Below, in pieces: positions 1-13,417 of a stretch of 64,000 nt of DNA. Each line of letters begins with the position of its first letter. Position 1 is the stretch's first letter. The position numbers and the translations under genes were made by a program. Source of the DNA: Sisyra terminalis (lineage: Eukaryota > Arthropoda > Insecta > Neuroptera > Sisyridae); the NCBI GenBank assembly GCA_958496175.1, contig OY292278.1, positions 12,834,001 through 12,898,000 on the forward strand, written 5' to 3'. A model generated the notes under the pieces. It saw only the letters and a program-made list of their open reading frames with translations. It did no database searches and was not told where the DNA came from.

Positions 1-180
1 GATCTGTGTAAGATAAACATTTCCATTTCACATTTAAATCGTGTAATTCTTATGGTTTTTGCAGGGTACACCATAATAATTTGCAGATGATAGAATTTTT
101 TCGTACTTACTTTACCCTTATCATTATATTTTGAACAATGCACGCATTATCTTTAAAAATTACAGCTTATATGTAATTTT

Positions 181-300
181 GATGTATAATCTATACTATT
201 GTAAAATTTCATTAAAATCCATTCCGTAGTTTTGGGGTGAAAGAGTATCAAAAATCCATACATCCATACAAACAAATTTCTCTTTAATAATAATAAGGAT
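181..300 (+). repeat. 3' tail of an RTE-like LINE or derived SINE
   Basis: The text around 205-300 (AAAATTTCATTAAAATCC, then CCGTAGTTTTGGGGTGAAAG, then CATACATCCATACAAAC and a TAATAATAATAAGGAT end) has the layout of a common arthropod non-LTR 3' tail: a conserved block, a CATA-type microstretch and a short trinucleotide end. No reading frame accompanies it, so only a 5'-truncated tail is present. The clade is recalled from general pattern, not aligned. It could also be the end of a SINE that borrowed this tail. Confidence 0.4.
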
Positions 301-1724
301 TCTGAAATCAATAGTTAATTTTTGATTTATATTTAAATTTAGCATCTTTTTGAATTTTAAAAGCATGGGTATTCGGTCTTGATACTAAAGTTGGGCAGTT
401 TCTAGTTTTCATATATATAAATATAAAGATCTGATTAACTACGTTTTCAAAATTAAACCCAGGTCACCCAAAACCATGGCCTTTTCTAAACAAAATCAAT
501 TTTAACGATAGGTCAAATGTATTTCCAATAAATAAATTTCATTTCCTCATAATATTAAAAATAAATCCAATATCAAATAGGATTCAATATTTCTAAAATT
601 TTTCTTTTACCTAAAACTACGTTGAAATGAAATCCTTTTTACTAAACAATGTTTATGAAAATATATCGAATATGTTGAAATATGATATTTTTCTTTCGGT
701 CGTGAAATCTTTTTTCAACTCTTGTAAAAGCCACCATTTCTTTATTTTCCCTGGTAAAAGCTTTCAAGCTTTCTCCTTTGAAATTATGACAATGACATTT
801 ACCTATAAAATGATATACTTGCTGATGATAGAATTCAAAAAAGAATCATAACTTTTATCTTGTAAATAAGATGATGTCTTTCATGAACTTTTATTTGTTC
901 TTATGAAATATATCTGCAACACTTAATTAAAGCTTCAAAGCTAAGATCAATAGAAATTTTTACTGAAAAATAATTGCGCAAGGACATAAAAATCGTCTTA
1001 ATTTTGAATACTTCTTTTCTTAAAAAGTTTAGTTTTATTTTTAATAGACAAATGTCTAATACAAAATAGACAGGAAAGCAAAGGAATTTTATTTATTATT
1101 TTTTTTTATGGGCAAATAAAATTCCTATTTTACAACAGTAGAAACAAGTCTTATATATCGCAACTTTACTTAAACTGGCATGCTATATTTTAACAGAATG
1201 ATAATTGTAATTGTATAAATGTTTCATATTTCAACTTTCTTTTCCATGAACAAGTTTAAACTTATAACTTTTCACTAAAACTCTTACCGAGCAAAAGTTT
1301 GATTACAAATCAAAATGTGTCATAAACACGACGTGATATCTGTCTTGTACTGTGATTTTTATTATTTTTTTCAATAAAGAAGTAAAGTGAATGTTTCACA
1401 CATGACGGAAAATTGAAATTCAAAAATTCGAATTAGGTTACTGGACTACATAGCACTGCATGTGAGTTCCATAAATAAATCTTAACTTTAGATCTATTAG
1501 AACCAATTAAATGACGCGATAAACACAATTTATTACATTGTCAGAAAGGCTTCGTAGAAAATATAACAACCTATCCAACCACAAACCGATGCCAAACTGT
1601 TAACTGCCAAGTGTTTTCCTTTTTCCATATATCTCTGAACGATCAACAAAGAAAATTTACACGTGTTATCATTTTTACGATGAAAACAAACTAACAACAG
1701 TTTCTATTAACAACGATATTCATT
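301..1724. other. AT-rich stretch without recognisable gene
   Basis: Only short reading frames are present, including one of 74 codons at 627-851 with no recognisable motif and AT-driven composition. No splice-bounded exon, RNA gene or repeat was seen. Confidence 0.6.
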
Positions 1725-2390
1725 ATTACTACCGATTAATTAAATTGTTTCTAGTAAACGTTGGATTTTACGAATGAATTAATTTTCTATGGTATTTACG
1801 TAAAGAGCTAAGAGGTAAAGCATGGTGAATCGGCCCAGGAAAGATATTTGAATGATACTTGAATTGAATGATACTTGTAGGTACATATATAAAAATTAAG
1901 ATCCTGACAATTTCAGATCTTTATCACAATTTGTTTTTGTAGAAAGAACTATAAAAGTATACAAAATCGGTTCTGGAATACATTTTAAAAATGAAAACCA
2001 TGGTTTGTTGAAATTCCTTAACGTAGACATAAACTAGTTCAAACAATTGTTATGCCAAATCGAACTATTCGTTGTATTCTAACCTAAGCCATTACTACCG
2101 ATTAATTAATTTGTTTCAAGAAAACGTTTGATTTTACGAATGACTTAACTTTCTATGGTATTAAAGTAAAGAGCAAAGAGGTAATGTATGGTGAATTGGC
2201 CCAGGAAAGATATTTGAATGAAACTTGTAGGTACAAATAAAAAAAAAATAAGATTTTAGAAATTTCAGATCTTTATTTTAATTTGTTTTTGTGGAAATAA
2301 TTATAAAAGTGTACAAAATCGTTTAAGGTTCTAGAATACATTTAAAAAATGAAAACCTTGGTTTGTTGAAACCCCTTAACGTAGAACTAT
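1725..2390. repeat. Diverged direct duplication, about 366-bp period
   Basis: The block starting ATTACTACCGATTAAT at 1725 recurs at 2091. Both copies then run in parallel through GGCCCAGGAAAGATATTTGA, TTTCAGATCTTTAT, an ATTTGTTTTTGT block, ATGAAAACC and a CCTTAACGTAGA end near 2030 and 2385. The copies carry many substitutions and small indels, so the duplication is old. A fragment resembling the junction (TGTATTCTAA..CTAAGCCAT) occurs near 2074 and 2480. This could be a local tandem duplication or two adjacent copies of an unrecognised repeat. Confidence 0.8.
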
Positions 2391-3984
2391 TAATTATAAC
2401 TATTATAACTTATTGATTATAATTAATTAATATTTAATTTAATAAACTGCAAGTATTATAACTATTAAATGCACTATCATTGTATTCTAATCTAAGCCAT
2501 AAGTCGATCTAGTTGATACTTACTCCAGAGATCCAAAATGCATATTTTCGAATCCTCGATCCAACTAATCCAAAACCAAGTATGAGTATATGAGCATAAA
2601 CTTATATTTTTCAGGCTCCAATGTATGAATTCGTTGTAGTCGAATCATTGATAGTTAAATACCAAATAAGTTTCGAAAAAAAGTATTAAAAAGCAACCCT
2701 CTTTTTTGTATAAAAAATTGAACTATTCCGCAGTACAAACTGTATTCGTAGACGCAATTTAAAAGTTGATGAAACTAATTTTTATGTCAGAAAAATTGTT
2801 TTAATTAAAATGTTACTTGTAAAAGTTTTTCAGAAAAACTTTGTTAAAAGAAATGATATCGTTAACACAAAACAAAATCATTTTACAGAAAACTTTAACG
2901 TCAGAATTATGTTTATTACTTAATTAAAGTATCACATTGTCAGAAAAGAAAAAGTCTATAATATAATTAATAACTATTTCAACTTATACCTAATTACTAT
3001 GTATAGCAAAACTAGTTCAAAACTATACTTTACCTATAATTCATAAAACTGGATAATTAATTTGCTGGTATTTTTCAACAATAAAAATATTGATTTATAC
3101 ATACACATTTCTCATTTTCTTTTTAAAAGTATAATCAATACAAATGAATCTTTTTATTTCAAACTTTTTTCAAGGATTAAATAGAATTAGAAAAAAAAGG
3201 TGTGGATTTACGGAGTAGAAATGTAATGTCTGGAATTGTACTGATGGAAAATTCTGCTGTTGCATATCCGCAATGAACTATTTTAAATCAATCAATTATT
3301 AAAGTGAGTTTTAACTGCTGGGAAAAATACACACTAACAAATATATCTATTATTTCTTTTGTGTTTCAATATTGATTAAAAATTATATTTTATCATCATT
3401 TCAATTGTTTTAACAGAAAAATTGTGGAAAATTCATGAAATATACATTGTTGTGTAGAAAAGCTCATTATTGTTTTTTTTTTCCACTTCGTCATTTTAAT
3501 TGATTATTGGCTTTTGGGAAACTATTTAGAAATATATATGGTAGTTCTTTTGGTAATGTTTGATCCATGAGGTGACACCTTGTTTTGGAGATGACTTTGC
3601 CTTAGACTTTGTATTTTTGTGAAAAATAAGAAATTTCTTTCTTTAGTGGTACTAAGTAAAGGTTTTTTCGTATGATAGCGTTCCAATCATAACATGATGC
3701 CTTTGTTATAACGCTTAAAAATTTGGATTGAAATCTCTTTAAAATATCGACTTAAGATCAAGAATTGGTCCTCCAAAGTTGAATGCCATAGGCATTAGTT
3801 TGCCACTGGTATTAGTTTTGTTTTAATAGAAAATTAAAACAAATAGCTCTTAATAGGAACTACATTCGATTTGGTGAGTGATGGGGTACCAATGCATGTA
3901 AATCCTAATCTCGGATCAAACCGATTTCTATTACTACAATATATTGCCATTGATGTTTGAGGTGAGGAAAAAAGTAACTAAAAC
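2391..3984. other. AT-rich stretch, nothing recognised
   Basis: No reading frame with coding character, no inverted or direct repeat of note and no RNA gene was seen. Homopolymer runs are common throughout. Confidence 0.6.
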
Positions 3985-4160
3985 ACATTTTTTTTTATTA
4001 TTTACCATCGCTTAATAACTACGAAGATTTTCTGGAGCTTAAGGGTTAATAAAAAGTCATTAATTGCAAAATTTTGAAAATTTAGTGCATATAAGATTCG
4101 AATCCAACACTTACCAGTTTTGAAGCTGCACATTGACCACTCGGTCACCATTGGAAAAAA
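3985..4160 (-). repeat. Probable tRNA-derived SINE
   Basis: Read on the minus strand, 4149-4135 gives GGTGACCGAGTGGTC, a good tRNA A box. About 30 bases later, 4105-4095 gives GGATTCGAATC, a good B box. The T-stem does not pair well and there is no acceptor stem, so this is not a working tRNA. An AT-rich body and an A-rich end near 3985 (minus sense) follow, as in a SINE. The body end is uncertain. Confidence 0.45.
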
Positions 4161-7100
4161 TAAAGTAAATTTTAAGCTCTTTACCAGGTGCTCATATTTT
4201 CTTTGGTCAACAAAAACTACTTTATTCGTAACATTTGAAAAATAATTTTCTTTTGGGCAGCCTTTTTGCGTTAATTTTTTCCGAAAAGATTTACTAAACT
4301 GATATTAAAAGATCAAAAATTAAAAATGGTTGAATTCTCTTGTAAATTAATAATCAAAGATAAGATCCTCCACCTTGATAGAGTAAGGGGTACAATGATG
4401 TACATATACTTATGTGCCTCGTACTTTGGTGAATTTAAGTGCCCCAAAACACATTTTTCAAAATGCCATTAACATTGAAAACATTATATTTTTAGTTAAA
4501 AATAGTACCAAATACTTAAAATTAGACGTTAAAACTTATCATTACTAAATATTGATCTACGAAAAATGTTTAAGAAGATCAGGAAATTACTTTAAAAATT
4601 ACATGTTATGATTTATTTGAATGTTCGAATCAATTTGTGTAATCACAGGGGATGCTTTCAAAAGTTTTTATGAGCTTTCTTCATAAATACGATCAATTGA
4701 TTCTTAAATACTGTTGGAGTATTAATGAACTCCATGAATCATTGGGCCTCATTTCCCCCTAAATGTTTTCTATATTTTAGCAGTGAAATAAAAATCAACA
4801 GTAACTCAAATCTCTCTTCAAAATTTTAAAATGATACTTCAATCTTTTGCAATTAATGTAAATTAAAAAAATAATGGATAGATATGTTGCATTTTTTTTT
4901 CGCAAATAGTTTTGTAAATGATCGATTCAAATAAATGCAAACAAAGGTATTTAATTACAACAGTAATTATCATGTGTAATTAATTTAAATGCAAATGGTA
5001 GTCTCACATACACTAACACTGTATCTAGAGTTGCAATAAATCGAGAACTTGTTACAAAAATAGGATTTGTCAAATTAAACCAAATGCAGTTCCGTTGAAA
5101 TCTACAATTGGCGTTTGACAATGAGAAAAGCTTTTATTTTGATTGATATTGGTAAATGAGGCACAATTATTTACGTTTAAAGAGGGAAACTTAAAATAAA
5201 TACCCTCGAGTAACGAATTAAAAACAATTTTTATTATTGATCGTTTATAAATAGTAGAATAGAAATATTGGAAAAATAATTGTTGGTTAATAAATTATTC
5301 AGTAAATAAAATATAAGAAATGTAAAAATTGAAATATCTTGTTTTAAAGTAAAGTTGAAAAAAATGGTTATATTTAGACCAATACAATAAGTTTTGAAAT
5401 AGTATTTGATATGCTTTCAGTTGTAAATTAAATTTTTAATGAATATATCTCAATAACGATAATTAAATAAATTGATTGTAATTAAATGAAAGCTTATTGC
5501 AGATCAACATACAATTTATTCCATTTAATTGTTATTGACAATTTGGAAATTAAAATTCTAATTGAATGGCAAAATTATGTTAAGTATTTTCCAATGCTAA
5601 TTTGAAAAAAAAAATGAGTTGACATATCACGTTGCATAAAAATATAATAAAAATTAGTTAAAATATAGTTCATAATTTAATTGACTTCATTATAATAAAA
5701 ATGCTAAGCAATTTAAATTAAAAAAAAAAAATTAAACATAAATTTTTGATTTATTTCCAAATGAATTTATTATTATTTAAACATCTGATATTTAAAAATT
5801 TTCCTTCAACAAAAATTTTATTTTGCAAACTTCACAAAAGTGTGTCACATATCTGACGCACTTCCACTTCTAATATGCACTGTTTTTAGCGAAAAAAAAG
5901 CTTTCGGAAAATTTTCTCATTCGCTTAAAATAGCGATGAACAATTTTCATACCCAACCGAGCCATAAAAGCCGGGAAGAACAATTGCAACGTTGCACGTG
6001 AATTTCCCAAGTTGTACCACATATTTCTCAAAATAGAGATACAAAATTGTTTCACTATAATAGGAGATTTAGTACTGTTTGCCTATTTCCTGTGGGATTT
6101 CACGAAAGACTTGCTTTACGTCAGCGTTTCACCCCCACAGAATTCCAAGGTTTCCGAGATAAACCAAGATTTTGCCAACAAAAAAAATTACTCCCAGAAA
6201 AAAATACAATTCATTTGACTTATTCTGATTTTGATATATTATTTTTGAAGTTTAATTTGTCAAATGTCTTATCACTTAATTATGTTAATGGACATTTTGA
6301 CTTTATAAGTGCCATCATTTAATTCTGAAACCTTTTCGAACAATCGCTGACGACATTCAAATTATTGTTTCAATTGAAAATGATGCAACAATATCCGGAG
6401 ATGGTAATTATTTTATTGTTATTCTTTTTTTTTAAATAAAAATAACTAGTTAGCTTCGTAATTGATCAATTAGAGGCTGCAGTGAATGCACGAGCAAAGG
6501 ACGATATGCAATTCATGGTAATGACAGTATGTTTGTTTTATAATTGTTGTATTATAATCTCGTATGATTTTACGCAGAGCTATTCTGAACATCAAATCCA
6601 CATTGAATACAAGTGTATAGATAGCATTGTTTATGAAAATGCTGAGAATAATAAAATGTTTATTCAAAAACACAATCAGAGTATGAATTGCAGCTAAATG
6701 CAAATCAATAAACGAAACAATTTTCTTTAGAAAACTGTTAATGTGTATATTTAATTTTATTTTATTTTTTTGCGCAAAATATAAATTTAATTTAAAGTTT
6801 GACCGGATTTATGCCGCAAAAGTAAGGAAATTTGAAATAATCTTTAAGTGAATTTATCAATAAGACCATTAAAAATTTACTTTACACCAATGGTGAGATT
6901 TATCTTTACTCTTCACAATATTGAAGAAGTACTTTAGTTAAAGTAGCAGTTACCAGCTAGATTTATATAATAGTAAAGATGAAATATTATTTTTATACCA
7001 ATAATACTTTTATTCTTCCATGAAGAATTGTCACGCCTTTGAAAAGCAGTTTGCAATAATTTTTCTTTATTTATTATTATTATTATTATTTTTCTTTCCC

Positions 7101-7461
7101 CATATATGAACGGACTTTAACGCCTTACAAAAACAGATTGAAGCTAGTTCATGTTAAAGAAGATTTTTTTTGTAAGAGTAAATTTTGTTTACCATTCTTT
7201 CCCTTAATCTTATTTGAATCTTGTGTATCTGTTTTTCACCAATTAGCTACAAAATATTCTTATCCTCTAACACCAGATTAAGACTGTTTTTTTTTTGAAG
7301 AATAGTATACAGCTAATGAATATAACTAAGAAATTTTCCCTTAAAAATTAAGTTTTGAATACGTTTATAACTAATTGAAGGGATAGTAAGTTTCTAACTT
7401 TGGCTAATAGTAGTTGAGAAAAGTATTGAAAGATTCTTGAAATATGAAATTTCTTATATAT
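4161..7461. other. AT-rich stretch without convincing gene
   Basis: Overlapping short frames lie at 5870-6322 on both strands in a slightly less AT-rich patch (5860-6190) with a polypyrimidine/CAG end near 6140. No known protein motif is visible and the frames mutually overlap, so none is called. A pair of opposed frames at 6470-6703 is likewise unsupported. Confidence 0.5.
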
Positions 7462-8217
7462 TCTTATATATAAATTGACTATCTTGCCGTGCGTCCGTGC
7501 GGAATAGGCTATACGCATGCGTTCTGTTATCCCCACTTACGCATTCAAAACGTTGGTAGGGATACTCACTCACTAGTGTATTTATTTGCGAATAAGTATT
7601 TCGGATTTTCAGTATAATGATTTTCAAAATAATGACCTTCTTTATGTTATTTAACATGACAAAAGCTATTCGATTTCGCACATTTGGACATTGTATATAC
7701 AAAATTGTTGGAAATAAGTGGTAAGCGTGAAATTAAATTCGAATATTTTATTTATTTTCAATAACAATAATTGGTTTTCAAATAGTATTGAAGATTTTAT
7801 ATTTGAATTGACAGTGAAATATACAGGAAAAAATTGCTACCTTAATGCTTTTCAGCCGATTATATAATTACTCCAGATCACAACCATTGGCTCATAAAAA
7901 ATAGATTTTAAAAAGTTTGATTGTTGAAAAACGAACCAAAATTTAAAATCGCCTATTTGGTATAAGTACTACATAAGTATTAAACTTTCATACTAATTTA
8001 GTGAATTGACGTTATTTAAAATGTTGTTATTAAAATGACTTAAAAAAACACTTTTATTGTATTTCTAAATATAATTAAAGATAAACTTTTTTTTATATTA
8101 ACAATACTTTGATTATTAAATTTAAAATTTCGATTGTTAATTAACTCTGTATTATCTTATATTAAACATTTTATTGAGATAAAACCTTTAGTTGCGAATG
8201 CAATAGGCAACTACTAG
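7462..8217 (+). mobile_element. Non-autonomous Helitron, copy 1 (756 bp)
   Basis: The element starts TCTTATATATAAATTG and ends GGCAACTACTAG followed by T, matching Helitron rules (5' TC, 3' CTRR, no target duplication). Just before the end is a small hairpin, GTTGC..GCAA. A second copy at 36234-37372 shares both termini and most of the interior, and the homology stops at the same TC and CTAG points, which fixes the boundaries. No Rep/helicase coding is present, so it depended on proteins supplied in trans. Relative to copy 2 it lacks about 380 internal bases. Confidence 0.85.
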
Positions 8218-10949
8218 TTTTTTATAAAGCAATTGAAGAGACAAAATAATTGCAATAATCTTAGTTAAAGATAATTATTAATGGCATTGATAATAACAGA
8301 GAATAGTAAAAGATAATTAATCCATTTAATGCTTTATTCTTTTAGTGGTTTCAGATCTAAACTTATGAACTAACTTGACAAAAGTTCTCCAGTTTGGAAA
8401 GCTTGACAAAAGCCAAAGCGATGATGTTTAAAAAAACTTATGAAAAATTTGATATTGCAAATTTGAAGTAATCATGTTATAACAAGAATATTGTTTTATA
8501 ATAATAAACATTGAAATTTTTTGAAATTTAATTTTTGAATAATTCATAATTGCATACGGAATTAGCCAAACGATTACGGAAATGTCTGGACATATATTAC
8601 AGTCGATTTTTTTCAAAATCAATAAATCAATCGCTCTTTGGATTTATCATTCCCGACGGAGTCACTGGTTTGCTGAATGCAGAATTTCAGTGGCCATATA
8701 TTTTCTGAAGTACTTTGGTGTTGATAGACTATGTCTTTGGTTTGACCTTAGATAGTTTAAAATAAATAACGGTAATTTTCTTGAATCTTTCAAGGATATG
8801 TTTTCGACGTTTAAGTTGCATGTAAATTTTCTGAAGAACAGTTACGATAGAAGTATAAAAAAAAATGTATTTTTTCGGTTCGATCCGTTTAAGTATTCGT
8901 TATGTGAATCTTTAAAATACTTGAATAAAAATGGATAAAAAATTATTTCAAATGACTAATTAAAAATGTGTACGTCTTACTGATTGAACTTTATGAGTAA
9001 AACCGGGATTTTCTTTCTTTTTTTTTAATTACCCCCTTTTTTGTGTTTTTCGTGCGAATAAACCTCCTTCGATAAATGAAATATTCGAATAGGCTTTCGA
9101 TGGAGATGTGTTTTTTCCTCATTACGTTAGATTATAATGCAACTCGCTTTGAAGAAGTGGAATGGTAGAATTAAAATTGGCAGGATTTTTTTTTGTGAAC
9201 ACTGAAGAGAAACATGTTTTATTTTTTTTTTAATTCTTTTTAAACTCTAAGCCATGCAATTTTGGAGTGGTTACTTATACCACTGAGCCACCAGTAGGCA
9301 ATCTAAAAATTGATTTCGTGCTTATACATACTGAGTTTTAAATCACCTGTATTTGAATATTAACAATGTGAGTTGATAGGCAAATGCAATTACATACAAT
9401 AAATACAGCATGGAAACATCCATTAGTGTTTCTAAGTGGTAAATCAGTTATGTTTAAACCTCACCTTAATTACCTGTACCAGTAATAATCACAGATTATT
9501 GCACAAATTAATGCATTCAGCTTACAAAGTATAGATGATTGGAATTAGTTTGTATTAAATTTGTTCATAATATTTTCTCTCATACTAAAGATTCCTAATT
9601 ATATATATCAGAAATTTAAACTTATTTTATTTCTTTTTTTCTTAATAAAAGTTAAATAAACTCCATATAAACAATTTACATGGTGATTTTACATCTTTTC
9701 AGTTATGTAGTACATAAATTCCTTCTTTAAGTGTACAAATGAAATAAACGTTAAATTTGTCAAACAATAAAAATGTATCCTTACAAACTGTAGATAAGTA
9801 CGGAACTAAAATTGAATGAATCGGTTTTTATTAGTAGAAAAATATAAAATCTCTTAAAGAAATAAGACCGTATGTTGGTAATATAAACTTAATTACTTAA
9901 CATTTGAATTGAAAAAGCACTTTTATATTGCTGTACCTATTGAGATTTGAAAAACTAGATCTAATAGCGAGATATAGTGAAGGCAAGATACGCCATACTC
10001 CTTTTATACAAAGTTACCGTAAAGATGATAAATTGTAAAAGAAAACTGATGGGTTTAGAAATTCGTTCAATTTATTGAGTTGAAATTGAAGTTGAAGGAT
10101 AAATCGTATTTACAGAATGAAATTGATTGCTAATAAAAATGATTTTTATGAGAGAGTAATTCGTTGTAGCTACAACAACGAAAAGCTAATACATATAGTT
10201 TGCAAAATGCATACAAAACAACATTTGTATTCTTAAAATAAAAATTTATTTTTGAATTCGATTCAAAAAAATTTACATTGAAACAAATGAATAGTGAATC
10301 TTCACAATATAATATTGTATATTTAAATATTTAAAATGGAGCACATGTGTGATACCATAAATCTTCCTTAATGTTCAATGCATTTTTTTTTGGACTCATA
10401 AACGATAAAAAAACGTTATTAAATTTTTATCTTCGTAAGTAGATTTAAGAAGTCAACTTTATTATTTCGTGAAGCTAATATATTGTTTCAGTTTTTATAG
10501 TACATTGTGTGATAAGTTGGAAAAACGGTGTAAGACCTTTTTATAAGGTTTTTAAACAATCAAAGCTTTTAAGTTTTCTACAAAGGAGAGTTTTCTACAA
10601 AATTATTTTTCTATGAAGAGCGTTTTGTAGCATCGCTTCCACACTGATTAAAAGCTTTTAAATATTTTTTATGTTCTGACTGTTAGTGATTTGATGGCTT
10701 TCCAATAAAAGAAAAATGCTTTTCAACAATTGTAAGAATATTTAGAGTTCCTTCATTCTTAGTTATAGAGTTTTTAAATTAAAGCCTGTTTTATCAGATT
10801 TGAGGTTTTATAGTTTACTAGAGTTTCAATATAAAATTGGTGTTTTCGAAAATTATATGGTTCCTATAGGAAGCTACCTTATTCACTAGAAGAACCAACA
10901 AGCATAAAAAGGTATAAGAAATATAGAATGGGCAAAATTGATTGGGCAA
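8218..10949. other. AT-rich stretch, nothing recognised
   Basis: No frame with recognisable homology was found. A weak tRNA A-box-like string at 9280-9293 (minus) has no matching B box and is not called. Several short AT-rich frames are composition noise. Confidence 0.55.
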
Positions 10950-11420
10950 AATTTGATACTTGGAAATGCAACTGGATTCCAGACTCAACTCTGCTGAACC
11001 CAGCAAACTAACTCAAAGCAAATTAATGGCCCAAACTAACATCTTATATCCATTGCTAAACAGACAATCAAGGCTGTCTACCAACAATAAATTAATAATT
11101 TATAAAACAGTGATCAGGCCAGTGTTACATATGTTTCTCCAGTCTGGAGTCTAGTAAGCAAAACCAAGATCTATAATAAAATATAAAGAGTCCAAAATAA
11201 ATTACTAAGAATGCTGGGAAACTACCCTGTCAAAAACAAGGTATATGACCTCCATGAGGAATTAAAGGTACTACTGCTTGACTTATATATCCTCCTTCTG
11301 TAGCGAAAATTCTACACAAGTTGTAAAAGAGGCTCTCGCCAATTAATTAGAAGCATCAGCGACTACACCTTCGATGATCTACTCTACAAATACAGAAAAA
11401 AAAATAAAACTATAAGACAT
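10950..11420 (+). pseudogene. Jockey-clade LINE, C-terminal reverse transcriptase fragment
   Basis: The frame from about 10963 reads LDSRLN...LYPLLNRQSRLS..NKLIIYKTVIRPVLHM, the classic 'thumb' region of Jockey-type LINE reverse transcriptases (LYPLLNR...NKL.IYK.IIRP). After a frame break near 11150, SVWSLVSKTKIYNKI and QNKLLRMLGNYPVKNK continue the same protein, so stops and shifts interrupt an originally continuous ORF2. The palm domain and everything upstream are missing, as expected for a 5'-truncated, decayed copy. A second, different Jockey fragment follows downstream. Confidence 0.85.
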
Positions 11421-11754
11421 ATGGTCTTATAAAAAACTGAAATCACGAACAATAGTAGGGGATTTTTAAGAATCTCCATATATTTTTTCCCAACTCAAAT
11501 AAACATCTAAAATATCGTTAACTAATCTCTATCCTAAATCAGGATCTTAGGATCTACAGACACTGCTTAGTAAATGGTTTATGCAAGGTACACCACACTT
11601 AAAATTAAAAACAAATTTAACCAAAAGTATCTCAATATATTTTATAAGAGCAATTAATTTTATTTTATTTTTATTTATATGGTTCCTATGAATCAATTTG
11701 GTGTGGGTAGTAAAAGAATTCAAGTCTTTAATAAGAGCTATAATATTCTTTTAG

Positions 11755-12420
11755 AATCTCAAATATACATATGGGATACAGTTGTGGGGTACTGAATCCA
11801 ACTCCAACATTGTTATCCTACAAAAATTTCAATCCAGGACCCTACGACAAATAATCGGTGCTCCATCGTATGTAAACAATAAAAAAATACGTGAAGATAC
11901 AGAAATGCCATCTGTAATGGAGGAAATTCAAAGGTTTAGTAAAAAATAGCTGACAAAACTAGATAACCATTCCAATCATCTCGCAATAAACTAATTGGAC
12001 AATAGTAAGATGATAAGAAGGTTACAAAAATGGAGTTTAATAGATTTGCCTGATAGATTTTGTAACTAAACAAATATTCCTATTAACTACTTATTGCCAA
12101 ATTATTATTTCTTATTATATAGCATTATTTTTATATATTACTTATATATTTATGTTTCACATTATTATTAGCATTGATATTGTTATTATAGACTCTTATT
12201 GCTACTGTTGATTGTTTGTATGATTGTTGTTATTGCTATAAGAATTATTATTATTGTTATTGTTGCTATTGATTGTTAAAAATCTATTTTGTACTTATTC
12301 AGCACTAATCTACTGGGACTAGTGCTTACATGTGATTGTCTATTTATTGAATGCACTTATTGCAACCCTATCCAGATTGTGCAATTTATTTGAAAATAAA
12401 TAAAAAATATTTGTATTAGA
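11755..12420 (+). pseudogene. Second Jockey-like LINE 3' end with 3' UTR
   Basis: Translation around 11760-12060, across frame changes, gives WGTESNSN, a LQKFQSRTLRQIIGAPSYV-like string, MPSVMEEIQRFSKK, DNHSNHLA and finally RRLQKWSLIDLPDRF. This matches the last ~90 residues of Jockey-type ORF2 proteins (WGTA.NSNI...IQRFQSK.LR....PWYV). Stop codons occur within it. After the last stop, an AT-rich 3' UTR with TTATTG-type repeats runs to a GCAATTTATTTGAAAATAAA end near 12400. It is a different subfamily from the 10.95-kb fragment, which already covers the overlapping protein region. Confidence 0.85.
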
Positions 12421-12621
12421 AGTTTTAAGTCTCTGATCTATTTTTAAAATATCATTTTTTTCAATTAAAGTAAACAAATAATAAATGGAACATGAGAAGG
12501 TGTACGAAGTAAAAACAAATTAAATAAATTTTTCGTAATATTTCAAATCTTTCACACAATTAGCTCAAGGTTAGCACTGCGATTTCATAGTACACGACCA
12601 TATTAAATTGCTGCAATAGGT

Positions 12622-12675
12622 TGAATGCACTTATTGCAACCCTATGCAGAATGTGCAATTTATTTAAAAAAAAAA
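12622..12675 (+). repeat. Extra copy of the LINE 3' terminal tail
   Basis: GAATGCACTTATTGCAACCC and the following CAGA.TGTGCAATTTATTT repeat the last ~50 bases of the LINE 3' UTR at 12346-12400, ending in an A-run. This is either a severely 5'-truncated second insertion or a duplicated tail. Confidence 0.75.
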
Positions 12676-13409
12676 GAATCTCAAATATAAAACAAAGTTA
12701 ATTTTTTTTTGTTTCGATTTTTGTAGCTTTTTCTGAATATTATTACGGATAATAAAGTGAGCAAATAGTTTTAAGCAGACTAAAATATCAAAACAAATAT
12801 TTAAAACTAGAAATTTATGAGTTCAAAACATAAATTATACGTTTAACGTTAGGTTTGTTTGTTTTTATAGTGAACAACTGGTCAATATGGTTTTCTTACT
12901 ATTAGCTTGTTCTATATAAAAAGCATGAAGCTTTTTTATTCAGGAAATTCTTCCACTTTCGTGTGTATTTGTATGTATGTGTGTGTTAATCTTATTATTG
13001 TGTTATTTCCTCCCTTTCATTTTTCACGTGACTCACAAATACGTAACAGTTTTATTCGCTCAAGTGCAACAGTTTTTTGTAAGTTGAATAAAATCAATAG
13101 TAATATAGATGTTTCACTGTTAAATGTATCGGAGTACTATACATACATACTTCAATTTAAAGGTCACGTTGGTTTTTTCTGGTCACTTTATGTGTTTCTG
13201 AATAGTTTCGGTCAATGACATTGACTTTTATGTTTTGACTTCATTAGAAAAAATATACAAAATTTATAGAAAAAAATAAATAAATCTTTAATTATCAGGA
13301 TGGTGAACAGATGTATTCACCATTTTGTTTCCAAATAGGTGTGATTTTTGGTCTATATTTTTAATATAAATTATGGTAGTTTAAGTTTAAGACCTCTAAA
13401 ATTTATATT
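12676..13409. other. AT-rich stretch; one unsupported frame
   Basis: A 103-codon frame at 12907-13218 is the longest here. Its translation is rich in F, I, Y and V with no domain, and the base composition equals the surroundings. It is not called as a gene. Confidence 0.5.
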
Positions 13410-13417
13410 ATATTTAT

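Noticed and set aside
5870..6322. Overlapping frames in a lower-AT patch as a gene
   Set aside because: Frames on both strands overlap, none shows a motif, and the possible acceptor near 6140 leads into a frame that soon becomes AT-driven.
9245..9300. tRNA-like A box (GGTGGCTCAGTGGT, minus strand)
   Set aside because: No acceptable B box or T-arm follows, and the cloverleaf cannot be drawn.
12907..13218. 103-codon frame as a host gene
   Set aside because: Composition is that of the surrounding AT-rich DNA, with no domain, no splice context and no similarity that I recognise.
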